A DNA stretch of 64,000 nt from NCBI RefSeq assembly GCF_000949475.1, contig NZ_JRHC01000003.1, forward strand, positions 372,001 to 436,000, read 5' to 3'. The translations under genes and the position numbers were made by a program. The notes beneath the pieces were generated by a model. It saw only the letters and a list, made by a program, of their open reading frames with translations, did no database searches and was not told where the DNA came from. How positions within the stretch are numbered: position 1 is the first letter of the stretch; every line of letters starts with the position of its first letter. This document shows, piece by piece, positions 35,693-45,110 of this stretch. Origin of the DNA: Draconibacterium sediminis. Lineage in GTDB: Bacteria; Bacteroidota; Bacteroidia; Bacteroidales; Prolixibacteraceae.

Positions 35693-36037
35693 ATTGAAAC
35701 TCAAAATGTTATAATTGATTATATAGCGCCACAGGATAATGCCAACCGTTCGGATGTGCGCTGGTTTGCCCTTTCAAATTTGGAGAAAGGAAGCTTAAAA
35801 GTTACCGGTTTGCAAGCGCTTTGTTTCCGGGCTTGGCCTTACACCGAAGAGGATTTGGAAAAGGCACAACATCCCTATGAATTGCCTCATCGCGATTTTA
35901 TCAATCTTAATATCGATCTGAACATTCATGGAGTAGGAGGTAACGATGCATGGGGTGCACGAACAATGGATAAATACACCATTGATGGAAATCAAGCGTA
36001 TAAATACGGCTTTATTCTGGAATATGATGCTGAATAA
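35693..36037 (+). pseudogene. Remnant of a GH2 beta-galactosidase C-terminus
   Basis: An open stretch of 114 codons without a proper start reads like the last domain of LacZ-type enzymes: IDYIAPQDNANRSDVRWFAL, GLQALCFRAWPYTEEDLEKAQHPYELPHRD, and NIDLNIHGVGGNDAWGA (each motif under 20 residues as placed). It begins 28 bp after the preceding dehydrogenase stop, and the remaining 900 residues of the enzyme are absent. Thus a deletion has fused the operon end to a GH2 tail. The tail cannot be functional on its own. It implies that a glycosidase gene once lay here, possibly part of the same utilisation locus. Confidence 0.87.
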
Positions 36038-36269
36038 ACAACTGCCTGGGATGTGACAATTAAAATCTTCCTAAGTTTATTAGAGAGATTTTGATTGTTA
36101 ACATGAAGGAAAAAATCGGGAAAAGTACTGGGGCTGAAGTTTTTTTATTCCATATAACATATTCCAGATCGCTTTCGAGGTTTTTGAATTTCTTGCTTTG
36201 TATATCTTGCTATTTAGGCAATTAGTTAAAGTTTGTAAAAGCTATTACGCTGCAATAAAAGGCGATATA

Positions 36270-38324
36270 TTAACATGTTTTTTTCCCATCAATATCCTTG
36301 AAGTCGACCTCGTATTTCTTTTCGTTATTAAGCTCAATTGTTGCTCCCAATGGCGACATCGTTGCCGATATTTCATTGATTTGGAAGTTTTTAATTGGCG
36401 ATAGTTCTTCTGTTGTCCATTCGGTATCATCAGTTTTATGAAGAAGTGCGGTTATCATTAGCTCCATTGGCGGGTTTTTCTGCATACGTTTTTTATAAGC
36501 AAAAATTACAGAACTTTCATCAGCTTCGGCGTTTCGGTTATTATGCGTCATGCAGTCCAGTTTATCCCAGCCATAGTAACTGATAAGAGCCACCTGCCGC
36601 CCCTCTATTTTTGCAGTAATAATTTGGTTACCATTCAATTCAAATGATTTTATCTCCGCTTTTTTACCGGCAAGGTGAGGAAGTCCAAAATGGCCCAAAG
36701 TTAGTTCGTATTCGAAAGCCAAACGTGATCTGTCAACCCGGATAACGCCACCTGGTATGGTTATATCGGCCAGGTCGATAATATACCCAACTCCATTGTT
36801 AGGAGGACGACGCATAATGGCCTGACGGTATAGAATATCGTTTTCCACACCATTAAAGAGCATATTCTGCGAGGTGGTGTATCGTTGGTTTTCTTCTGAG
36901 TCATTATCAACCGTTAAACCGGTCAAATAAAAGTTTACATCATCGCCTCTGAGGTCTCTGGGATCCTGACTGCGGAAACTATATTCCATTGATGTTCCGC
37001 CCAGCGGATTTTGATCCTCCCAGGGGAAATGTGTATTGTAAGTTAGTTTTGAATAATTGGGATCATCGTAATAAACTTTTCCAGGAATAATCTCCGAAGT
37101 TCCTGTTTTTCCATGATTTACCAGCATCAGGCCGGGGTGCTTAAGAACCACTTTGTTTGAGTCTTCGCCCAATGTCTCCCACATTCCTTCGTTTTCGGTT
37201 GCTGTCCAAAATGGCGAATCTTCAGGCAGCGCCAAACAAATGAACGGTAAGAACATAAGAAACGGACTGCCAGAGCAGCTGTAGTTTTGAACCATGTACT
37301 CCTTCTGACCATAAAAGCCTAAACTTGGAACATCGTTGCAAAAGAATTCTTCGCGGCTAACAAACTGTAATAACGAACCGGAACATAGTCGTCTGGCCCA
37401 TCCGGCATCAAGTTCAGTTTGTTCTTTTAGCATAAATGCAACAGGGAAAGCACCAGAAACCCAGGTTCGATAACAAATGCTTCTCGACCACATATTTATA
37501 TATCCGTTACGCCCAAAGAAACTGGTAATACATTTCATTAGTTTTTTAGCCGATTCTTCTATTATAGAACCAATTTCAGGGTAATAATCATCGCCAAAAG
37601 TTCTGTTCCAAATAGTTGTATACACAATGAACAGGCTAATGGAATAGTAATTATAGGTTTGTTCGAGGTACCAACCGTCGCCTGAGTGATAAGAAGCTAC
37701 CCAAAGCAAATGGCTTTTTAGCAGATCATCATCAATAGGGTAGCCATGTTTTTTTAAGAAAGAGAGTGTTACAATATTAAAGATTCGCCAGTTGTTTTGC
37801 GTGGTTCTGTGGTGAGCCCATTTCGTAATGCATTCAAGCATATCGTTTTTTTCCGATTCGCTGTATAGCGACCAAACCGTATCGGGTAAAAGCAAAAGGG
37901 TTTTAAATAAACCGCCAAATTCGCAGGTAAACTGATAATTTGAATCGGGTAAATTCTCGGGAAGTGGCAGAGAGTTTGAATTTCCGGGAGTAAAAGTGCG
38001 GTAAAAATGCAGCTTATAATAATCGCGCAGTTTTATATTATTGATTTCTACTTCAGGATCCACATGGATCAATGGTCCTGCTAATGTGAAAGTTCTTTCC
38101 AGTGCTTCAAATTCGGCCGAACGATACCGCCAGTTCGGCGCATTGGGTTGGGGGTATGTCTTACCGGGGATTATCGGAAAAGTTAGCGGTGTTTCTATCG
38201 AATCAACATATTTGAAAGCACGGGTTAGCATATATTTGGCTAACTCGATGTAATGCTCTCTGGTCATTCCTGTATGTGGACTTTGTGTAAAATTTGGATT
38301 TTCTACTTTAAAGGCGTTAGTCAT
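36270..38324 (-). CDS. DUF2264 family protein
   Basis: A 684-residue protein of the DUF2264 family, probably an (alpha/alpha) toroid plus beta domain, seen in YHSGDGWYLEQTYNYYSISL, TQNNWRIFNIVTL and the N-terminal MTREHYIELAKYMLTRAFKYVD. No signal peptide, so it is probably cytoplasmic. DUF2264 proteins occur in carbohydrate gene clusters, and the fold resembles glycoside hydrolases/lyases acting on unsaturated uronyl-type sugars, but a specific activity is not proven. It is transcribed alone, opposite to the GH2 remnant. Confidence 0.85.
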   Translation of the reverse strand: MTNAFKVENPNFTQSPHTGMTREHYIELAKYMLTRAFKYVDSIETPLTFPIIPGKTYPQPNAPNWRYRSAEFEALERTFTLAGPLIHVDPEVEINNIKLRDYYKLHFYRTFTPGNSNSLPLPENLPDSNYQFTCEFGGLFKTLLLLPDTVWSLYSESEKNDMLECITKWAHHRTTQNNWRIFNIVTLSFLKKHGYPIDDDLLKSHLLWVASYHSGDGWYLEQTYNYYSISLFIVYTTIWNRTFGDDYYPEIGSIIEESAKKLMKCITSFFGRNGYINMWSRSICYRTWVSGAFPVAFMLKEQTELDAGWARRLCSGSLLQFVSREEFFCNDVPSLGFYGQKEYMVQNYSCSGSPFLMFLPFICLALPEDSPFWTATENEGMWETLGEDSNKVVLKHPGLMLVNHGKTGTSEIIPGKVYYDDPNYSKLTYNTHFPWEDQNPLGGTSMEYSFRSQDPRDLRGDDVNFYLTGLTVDNDSEENQRYTTSQNMLFNGVENDILYRQAIMRRPPNNGVGYIIDLADITIPGGVIRVDRSRLAFEYELTLGHFGLPHLAGKKAEIKSFELNGNQIITAKIEGRQVALISYYGWDKLDCMTHNNRNAEADESSVIFAYKKRMQKNPPMELMITALLHKTDDTEWTTEELSPIKNFQINEISATMSPLGATIELNNEKKYEVDFKDIDGKKTC

Positions 38325-38543
38325 CGAGAGTGATTTTAACTTTTATGAGTTTTAATTTTTTTATCCTCTTGGTTATATATTCATTTCCTTGAATACAAAT
38401 TAGAGTTTTGCATATGTGGCGATAATAGCTCAACAGAGCATATTGTAAATGGTTTTGATTAACCTAATTACAATAAGTTAATTATTCCACTAATGCGTGT
38501 ATAAGTGAACGATGCGAATATATTGGACAGCTTTTTGGGGTAA

Positions 38544-38571
38544 GCGCTGTACGTCGGGTGACGAACAGCGC
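38544..38571 (-). terminator. Hairpin after susD
   Basis: Arms gcgctgtacgtc and gacgaacagcgc (11 of 12 complementary) around gggt lie 57 bp after the susD stop on the minus strand. The 3' flank has no clean T-run, so it may be a weak terminator or an mRNA-stabilising hairpin. The rest of 38325-38627 holds no gene. Confidence 0.5.
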
Positions 38572-38627
38572 ATTGAAATTAAATCTAACTAAACTTTCAC
38601 ATTCAATGAATGCAAAATCTATTTTTT

Positions 38628-40529
38628 CTATTCAGTTGCATTTGGATCAACAATGATTCCTTCTCCTTCACCATCTTGCCAGTATACAGGCTCGCGGTAA
38701 TTTTCTTCACCCGGATAACCTTTGTTTTGATTAATTACACCCATAGTGTTTGAATTAATAGCTGAGGCAGGTATCGGCCAAAGTGCAATCCATGGAGCAG
38801 CGCGATAGGTATAGTGAGGCGCAACTACATTCTCGCGATAAAAACTGTTTTTCTCCATTACCCGGTCATACCAGAAATTATTTTCTGAGAAATTACTCAT
38901 ACTGTAGGTTTTACCATTGTAACATGGTTTGCCACTTTCTGCAAGCATGAAAGCCATGCGGGTAATTTCAGTTTTACGTGGTTCTTCGTAGTACAATTCA
39001 CGTGCACGCTCATCAAGGATGGTTCCTAAATTTATTTGATCAGCAGAATAAGGTGCAGCATTGGCACGTGTACGGACCGCATTTAAATCATCTGCAGCCT
39101 TTTGTGATTCTCCGTTCCAGAAATAAGCTTCGGCACGTAATAAATAGGTTTCTGCCAATCGATAGCAGTACCAGTCGCCATTACCTCCGTCAGGAGTATT
39201 GTCGGTTGGATCAGCAACATACAATTTGTAGTGTGGCCATCCAAACCACGAACGAATGGTGTCAGTACAAAGGATTCCACCAGCGTCGTTATACAACTGG
39301 AGGTTTTTTCCATAGTAGTCGTCGTTCTTGTTTTTTAAGTCAGGATTGTTGTATACCATGTCTTCCATGTTCATCCAGTTGCCAGGTGCATGACGATAAT
39401 CATTCGGATCGTCCCAGTTTCCGGTATGGCTATAAGGCGTTTGGCGACAACGGCCAATTCCACGTCCATAGGTTGTTACCATATCAATTTCAACCTCCTT
39501 GCCACTAACTTTACTGCCCAGTGGTTTATCAGACATTCCGTTGTTTCCATTAGGCGTTTTAATGTTTTTAGGCCAAAAGGGAACATTTTGGCGCATCATA
39601 CTTATGCGCTCACTGGCTCCATCTTCGGTTAATTCTTCGCGTGATGTTAACAGATAAATTCTTTCGCGGTTTTCGGCTATCGACTTGTTAGGTACCTGGT
39701 GTAAATCCCAGGTAACGTTTTTTTCCGGGTCATCTTTATCAATTCCGAAACGCTCAGTCATCAAATGATGATAGCCATCGTCGATAACAGCACTGGCAGA
39801 AGCAATCGCATCGTCGTATTCGTGCAAAGCCAGGTTTATTTTAGTCAACAGATGATTACAGGCTGCTTTGTTAATGTCTCCAATAGGTACTCCATCAGCC
39901 TCTGTTTTTACCCACTGTGCAGCAAATTCCATATCCTTTTTCATCTTTTTTAAGATACTTTCGCGGGTACAGGTATAAAAATCCAGCTTAGGAGCAGTTA
40001 CTTCTTCCAGTAATAAAGGCACGTCGCCAAATTGTTGGGTTAAACGGTAATATACCCGCGCCCTGTGGAAATAAGCTTTTCCCAAGATATTGTTTCGATC
40101 AGCTTCACTATCCCATTCTGCAACATCGATGCGCGAGATCACCGTATTAGCATATTTAATCCGGTAGAATCCTTCCTGCCAATACCATCCGATTCGGTTA
40201 TAGTTAGTACTATTCAGGTTGGCATCCGGAAGAATTTGAGCCGGTAAATCCATAGCCGGTCCCGATTTGTCAGTGGTTCCCTCTACGGCCACATCCGAAA
40301 AGATATTTTCGGTGATCATTGGGTTACCATCACCGTAAAACTCATGACGGGCATTACGTAAACATGCCACCAATGCCGCATTTAAACCGTCTTCGTTGAC
40401 AAAGGTATTTTCAGGAGCATAAAATGATAGTGGTTTAGGTTCCAGAAAATCTTCCGAACAACTGGTCCACATTAAAACCATTATCAGGGTTACAATTGAA
40501 ATTATATTAATCTTTTTCATTGTCTTCAT
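38628..40529 (-). CDS. SusD/RagB family glycan-binding lipoprotein
   Basis: A 633-residue outer-membrane lipoprotein; the lipobox LMWTSC gives a lipidated Cys at residue 24. Family features: SCSEDFLEPKPLSFYAPENTF at the mature start, TPR-like helices (IGDINKAACNHLLTKINLALHEYDDAIAS), and the C-terminal YRLAETYLLRAEAYFWNG and ILDERARELYYEEPRK. It captures oligosaccharides at the cell surface and delivers them to the SusC pore. It starts 3 bp after susC, the standard order. At 633 residues it is longer than average (about 550). Confidence 0.96.
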   Translation of the reverse strand: MKTMKKINIISIVTLIMVLMWTSCSEDFLEPKPLSFYAPENTFVNEDGLNAALVACLRNARHEFYGDGNPMITENIFSDVAVEGTTDKSGPAMDLPAQILPDANLNSTNYNRIGWYWQEGFYRIKYANTVISRIDVAEWDSEADRNNILGKAYFHRARVYYRLTQQFGDVPLLLEEVTAPKLDFYTCTRESILKKMKKDMEFAAQWVKTEADGVPIGDINKAACNHLLTKINLALHEYDDAIASASAVIDDGYHHLMTERFGIDKDDPEKNVTWDLHQVPNKSIAENRERIYLLTSREELTEDGASERISMMRQNVPFWPKNIKTPNGNNGMSDKPLGSKVSGKEVEIDMVTTYGRGIGRCRQTPYSHTGNWDDPNDYRHAPGNWMNMEDMVYNNPDLKNKNDDYYGKNLQLYNDAGGILCTDTIRSWFGWPHYKLYVADPTDNTPDGGNGDWYCYRLAETYLLRAEAYFWNGESQKAADDLNAVRTRANAAPYSADQINLGTILDERARELYYEEPRKTEITRMAFMLAESGKPCYNGKTYSMSNFSENNFWYDRVMEKNSFYRENVVAPHYTYRAAPWIALWPIPASAINSNTMGVINQNKGYPGEENYREPVYWQDGEGEGIIVDPNATE

Positions 40530-40532
40530 CTT

Positions 40533-43500
40533 TTAAAGTGTAAGGTTCAGTTTTAGTGTATAAGTCGATGGAGTAAAACCCCATGTTGAGTTTCTTTCCG
40601 GATCCATCCACGACCAGGAAGTAAATACATACGGATTGGATGCTATAAACGATATCATGCAGCGATCAACCTGAATGCGTTCTAACAGGTTCTCAGGCAC
40701 ATTATACGATAACGATACATTGTCGATACGCAGGAACGAATTGTTTTCGTAAACTGTAAATCCTGATTCATAACTTTCAACACTTGCCCATTTATTATTT
40801 GGGTTTTCAGGTGTCCAGTAAGGAACATTAAAAGAAGAACCTCTGTCATAAAATACGTCGTTATTACGTAAATGGTTATTGGCTGTTTTGTATCCGGTAT
40901 AAGCATACATCTTAATCGAAGCTTCCCAGTTTCTCCAACTGAAATCATTTCTTAAGTTCCAACGCCATGGTGGTCTTGAATGTCCCTGGAATACCTTATC
41001 ATCATTGGTATAATAGCCGTCAGGTGCATCCGGAACTCCGTCGCCGTCAGTATCTTCGGTTAATTGATCAATAATCTTATAATCACCAGGTTTACGTGAG
41101 TATTTGGCGGCCTCTTCCGCTTCATCCAATTGCCAGATTCCATCGGTTTTGTAATTCCAGATTTCATCTATGGCATGGCCAATAAACCATCCGTTGGTCG
41201 GATCGTCCAATTCATTGCCATCTTCGTCGTAGTCGCCATACAGGCTAACAATTTCATTCCGGTTAAAAGATACCGCAAAATTTGTGTTCCAGTTGAAGTC
41301 GTTTTTCTGCATGTTAATTGATGTCAACGAGAGTTCGAATCCGCGGTTGTTAATTTGTCCTAAATTTGAAAATACACTGCTATATCCTGTAATGGAAGGT
41401 AATTTACGTGGAATAAGAAGATCAGTTGTTTCCATCAGGTATGTTTCAATATTACCTCTTAAACGACCGTTAAAAGTTGAAAAATCAATACCTAAGTTGT
41501 AAGCAGTTGTTCTTTCCCATTTTAGGTCGGCATTGGCCATACGGTTTGCATACAATTGCGATACATAACCTGCAGTTCCATCGGTTTGTAATACATACTT
41601 GCCGGTTGCCAGTGACGACATGGCATCGTAAGTACCAACTCCGCGGTTACCATTGTCTCCGTACGAAAGCCGTAGTTTAAACATGTCCAACCAATCAACA
41701 TTAAAGAAGTCTTCTTCGCTAACGGTCCAGGCAAATGCAGCCGAACCAAAGTTAGCACGAGGATTAGCTTGTCCAAATGCCGAGTAACCATCTCGACGCC
41801 ACGCCCCTGTAAAAAGGTAACGCCCTTTATAAATATAATTCATACGTGCCATAAGCGCATCAGCTGTACTGTAGGTGTCGTTACTCGAAATTTCTACGTC
41901 TTCGGTAGCTGCCTGCATACGGTGATAACCTAATACATCACTAGGCTGGAACTGACGACGCACCATATAACTGCGCCAATATTGATTTTTTTCAGCATTC
42001 TGAAGGAAGGTGAAATCGAAAGAGTGATCTCCATACGTTTTGTTCCATTTCAAAATGTTATTTAATTGCCACTGGTAACGTTTGGTATGTCTTCTGCGAG
42101 CAATACCTCCTTGTTTTCCCCAGTCTGGGTGCTCAGATGACTGGTGTCTGTAATATTCTTCCCAGGAGAAACGAGGAATAAACTCAGATGTGAAGCTAAA
42201 TCCGTAAGGCAGTGTTAACTGAGCATAAAGCTTACTGTACAGGTTTGTAAATGTCTCAACATTATCCATGTGTTCAAGATCCAACCACGGATTACGCGAT
42301 GCCGATATGTTTCCTGTTGGTGCATATTCCAATACATCGGTAAAATTGCCTTCAGCATCTCTTTCGTACATTTGCGAATACGGAGTAACTTGTCCCCAGT
42401 TGTCGCTTGCAACCACATCACTTTGGTCTCTAACCGAGAATTGTGTATTGGTACCTACTTTTAACCAATCGTTTACTTTTGCCTCAAGGTTCATGCGCGA
42501 ACGATAAGTTTCAAATTCTTCGTTGTAACGTATACCTTCATTATTGGTGTATCCCATTGACCAATAATAATTCACATTACTGGTTGCACCACTTAAACTT
42601 ATATTATAATCCTGGCGCAATCCGGTTTGATACAAAATGTCTTTCCAGTTTTCCTGATAACCACTTTTGTAGTTGGCAATTTCCAGCGGATATAAGCCTA
42701 AGCGGTTCAACCAAATCTGGTCAATATCAGCAACGGCACCTGAGCCATCATATTCTTTCCAGGTTTGTAAGTCAACACCGGCATCATCCGGATGTCTGTA
42801 GTAACCTGGTTTTTCAATTTGGTGTCTTTCTTTGTTTTCGAAACCTGCAATACGCCAATCAAGAAATTGGTCACCGGTCATCCAGTCGAGTGCAGTGTGG
42901 GCAATTACAGCAACACCCACGCTGGCACTTGCAGTAATCATTGGTTTACCAACTTTACCTTTTTTGGTTGTAATAATGATTACACCATTCGAAGCTCTTG
43001 ATCCGTAAATCGCAGCCGATGATGCATCCTTTAAAATGTCGAAAGCCTGAATGTCGTTCGGATTGATATCGGCAAGGTCACCGTTATAAATCATTCCGTC
43101 AACAACAATTAACGGGGCATTAGCGCTTCGTTGATCACCTGCATCTGAACGTACTGAGGTTTCACCACGAATAAGCATGTCGCTTGCGCTGCTTACTCCT
43201 TTAGCACTACTGCTAAAGCTTACATTTAAGCCGGGCACTGCACCGCGAAGTACATCGGTCATGTTCGAACTTGATTCTTTTTCAAGCTTCTCGGCATTTA
43301 CTTGAGCAACAGCTCCGGTAAGGTCTTTTTTCTTCACAGTACCGTAACCAATGGCAACCACCTCTTCGAGCCCGATAACATCGGCCTCCATTTTTACATC
43401 AATCAGTGTACGGTTACCAATTTCAACTTCCTGAGGTTTCATTCCAACAAACGAAAACAGCAGAGTATTTTCCTGTTCCGGTACCTCGAGTGAATAGGTT

Positions 43501-43667
43501 CCATCAGCAACGGAAATTGTTCCGGTAGTAGTTCCTTTTACTATAATGGTCACTCCCGGTATTGGAACATCATCGGGACCAGTTACAGTACCTGTAATAG
43601 TTTTTTGTGCCATGGCACTACCAGCCGTAATGAAAAGTACGGCTAAAAACAATAGTGTTTTTTGCAT
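40533..43667 (-). CDS. SusC/RagA family TonB-dependent transporter
   Basis: A 1,044-residue outer-membrane transporter. Order: signal peptide 1-20 ending AMAQ; carboxypeptidase-regulatory-like domain about 22-95 (ITGTVTGPDDVPIPGVTI); TonB-box region EEVVAIGYG; plug domain (NDIQAFDILKDASSAAIYGSRASNGVIIITTKKG); and a long barrel ending in the hydrophobic TYTLKLNLTL. It imports oligosaccharides from the partner SusD using TonB energy. No ECF/anti-sigma pair sits beside it; the promoter region instead carries an operator-like palindrome, suggesting LacI- or AraC-type control. Confidence 0.97.
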   Translation of the reverse strand: MQKTLLFLAVLFITAGSAMAQKTITGTVTGPDDVPIPGVTIIVKGTTTGTISVADGTYSLEVPEQENTLLFSFVGMKPQEVEIGNRTLIDVKMEADVIGLEEVVAIGYGTVKKKDLTGAVAQVNAEKLEKESSSNMTDVLRGAVPGLNVSFSSSAKGVSSASDMLIRGETSVRSDAGDQRSANAPLIVVDGMIYNGDLADINPNDIQAFDILKDASSAAIYGSRASNGVIIITTKKGKVGKPMITASASVGVAVIAHTALDWMTGDQFLDWRIAGFENKERHQIEKPGYYRHPDDAGVDLQTWKEYDGSGAVADIDQIWLNRLGLYPLEIANYKSGYQENWKDILYQTGLRQDYNISLSGATSNVNYYWSMGYTNNEGIRYNEEFETYRSRMNLEAKVNDWLKVGTNTQFSVRDQSDVVASDNWGQVTPYSQMYERDAEGNFTDVLEYAPTGNISASRNPWLDLEHMDNVETFTNLYSKLYAQLTLPYGFSFTSEFIPRFSWEEYYRHQSSEHPDWGKQGGIARRRHTKRYQWQLNNILKWNKTYGDHSFDFTFLQNAEKNQYWRSYMVRRQFQPSDVLGYHRMQAATEDVEISSNDTYSTADALMARMNYIYKGRYLFTGAWRRDGYSAFGQANPRANFGSAAFAWTVSEEDFFNVDWLDMFKLRLSYGDNGNRGVGTYDAMSSLATGKYVLQTDGTAGYVSQLYANRMANADLKWERTTAYNLGIDFSTFNGRLRGNIETYLMETTDLLIPRKLPSITGYSSVFSNLGQINNRGFELSLTSINMQKNDFNWNTNFAVSFNRNEIVSLYGDYDEDGNELDDPTNGWFIGHAIDEIWNYKTDGIWQLDEAEEAAKYSRKPGDYKIIDQLTEDTDGDGVPDAPDGYYTNDDKVFQGHSRPPWRWNLRNDFSWRNWEASIKMYAYTGYKTANNHLRNNDVFYDRGSSFNVPYWTPENPNNKWASVESYESGFTVYENNSFLRIDNVSLSYNVPENLLERIQVDRCMISFIASNPYVFTSWSWMDPERNSTWGFTPSTYTLKLNLTL

Positions 43668-43861
43668 AAGATTTAAGTTTTAGTTAAAAAAATTAGTATG
43701 GGAAATAGTTTCTTTCTTTAGATTTATTTAAGTCTTAGTCTTGTCTGAATTCAATTCGCTGACTAGCGATTCGAGTAAAGAAAAGATCGTTTGATTTTTC
43801 ATAATTAATTAGTTTAGTTATTTGTTTAGTACAATTAGAGAATATTGTTAGTTTTAGTTAT

Positions 43862-43905
43862 AAATTACAATCGATTGCAATTTGGGTCAATATAGACCAA
43901 ATGTA
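43862..43905 (-). promoter_or_regulatory. susC promoter box and 22-bp operator-like palindrome
   Basis: On the minus strand TACATTTG (43905-43898) matches the -7 consensus. Immediately downstream, 43862-43883 is a 22-bp palindrome centred on CG with one mismatched pair (core ttacaatcgattgcaa). A centre of CG is usual for LacI-family operators. The position at or just after the transcription start would fit repression. The message would have an untranslated leader of about 225 nt. A -33-like TTTG lies about 24 bp upstream, somewhat far. Confidence 0.55.
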
Positions 43906-44075
43906 ACTACATTCCTAATAGAGAATTAGCAAATATCGATGCTTAATTTGCAAAAAATACGATTGTTCCGATACCTTCTCCAGATAATTTATTAATGTAA
44001 GTTTGTAAACCATTAATAAAGGTTTGTAGCTTCTTTTTAATGTAAACAGACCGTTTTTGTTTTTTCAAAATGTTA

Positions 44076-44990
44076 CTACAAATCAATTGGTGAGTCGTCA
44101 CATTTCAAATCGCCCAAAACATACTGTGCTCCGTCCAAGTAGAATTTAAGTAAACGTTCATCCTCGAAGCTTTGTGCATTATGCGATGGTGATACATAAA
44201 ACACACGGCCTTTCCCATGTTTTTTTATCCACGAAACATAGCGGATGTTATCTTCTATAGGTTTTCTTTTCCCTTCAAGTTTGTCGGTATCCATATACAG
44301 AAGAGGTTTGAAGTTCTTTTGATCGTATGCTTTATTGAATAAGTACGGCTCATCAACATGTACAAATGGTTTTCCTTCAAAGGCTTTTGCCAGCGGATGA
44401 TTTGGATCGCACAATTCTAAACTGATTTCTTGTTGTCGGGGGTGGTAATCAAAGCTACCTCCAACCATCTCGCTAAATGGCATTGAGTTGTTTTGCATAA
44501 CAATGGCACCATGGGTTACCATTAAACCTCCACCTTTTTTTACAAAGTTGATCAGGTTGGCTTCCAATTCTGCTGCCTTTACTTTCTTTTCTTCATCGTC
44601 CATACTTGTATCTATATCCAGACAATCCAGGATAAGATCGCGTCGCGGACCAATTGAACAGGCGCTGTTTAAAACAACCGCGTCGTAGTTTTGCAGGTTA
44701 TTTTTCTCAAAACAAAACACATCTTTGGTTATTCTTACTTCGTAAGCACCGGTTTTTTGTCCCAGAACTTTAATTACCTGGCTGGTATGTGGAATAACCC
44801 AGTGGTCGAAACCGGTAAACCGGTCGAATATCAATACCTTCCTTGTTTTTTGAGGTTGTACTTCGGCTTTAGCCGGAGCAATTTTTTCGATTTTCTGCAC
44901 CCATTCGGGAGTACATTTAAACTGTTCGATTTGTGCTTTTACTGAAATAACGGAAATCAGTAACACAACTGTTAATAATATTCTGGTCAT
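44076..44990 (-). CDS. ThuA domain protein, exported
   Basis: A 304-residue protein with a signal peptide ending SVKAQ and a ThuA-like flavodoxin/glutamine-amidotransferase fold (VLIFDRFTGFDHWVIPHTSQVI, LINFVKKGGGLMVTHGA, HGKGRVFYVSPSHN). ThuA proteins occur with Gfo/Idh/MocA enzymes in trehalose and other sugar 3-oxidation routes and are common in polysaccharide loci. Here the Gfo/Idh/MocA gene is directly upstream, on the same strand. It lacks an obvious catalytic Cys triad, as in other ThuA proteins. Confidence 0.87.
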   Translation of the reverse strand: MTRILLTVVLLISVISVKAQIEQFKCTPEWVQKIEKIAPAKAEVQPQKTRKVLIFDRFTGFDHWVIPHTSQVIKVLGQKTGAYEVRITKDVFCFEKNNLQNYDAVVLNSACSIGPRRDLILDCLDIDTSMDDEEKKVKAAELEANLINFVKKGGGLMVTHGAIVMQNNSMPFSEMVGGSFDYHPRQQEISLELCDPNHPLAKAFEGKPFVHVDEPYLFNKAYDQKNFKPLLYMDTDKLEGKRKPIEDNIRYVSWIKKHGKGRVFYVSPSHNAQSFEDERLLKFYLDGAQYVLGDLKCDDSPIDL

Positions 44991-45036
44991 TTTGTTTCTG
45001 AAATTTATGGACTACGCCTACATTAAAATTATATGT

Positions 45037-45064
45037 CTTCCCCCGGTATTAATACCGGGGGAAG
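45037..45064. repeat. Perfect 28-bp palindrome upstream of the thuA-type gene
   Basis: Every base of 45037-45064 pairs with its mirror, with a centre of TTAA and arms containing ccccggta. It lies 46 bp past the oxidoreductase stop and 47 bp before the ThuA start, on the minus strand. There is no U-run after it, so it is not a textbook terminator. It may be an mRNA processing or stabilising element, or an operator. Confidence 0.8.
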
Positions 45065-45110
45065 TTATTTCGGTCAATAGAGAACTTTTCCCTTTTATAG
45101 TTTCTGCTAA

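Noticed and set aside
45037..45064. Intrinsic terminator
   Set aside because: The hairpin is strong, but no U-run follows on either strand.
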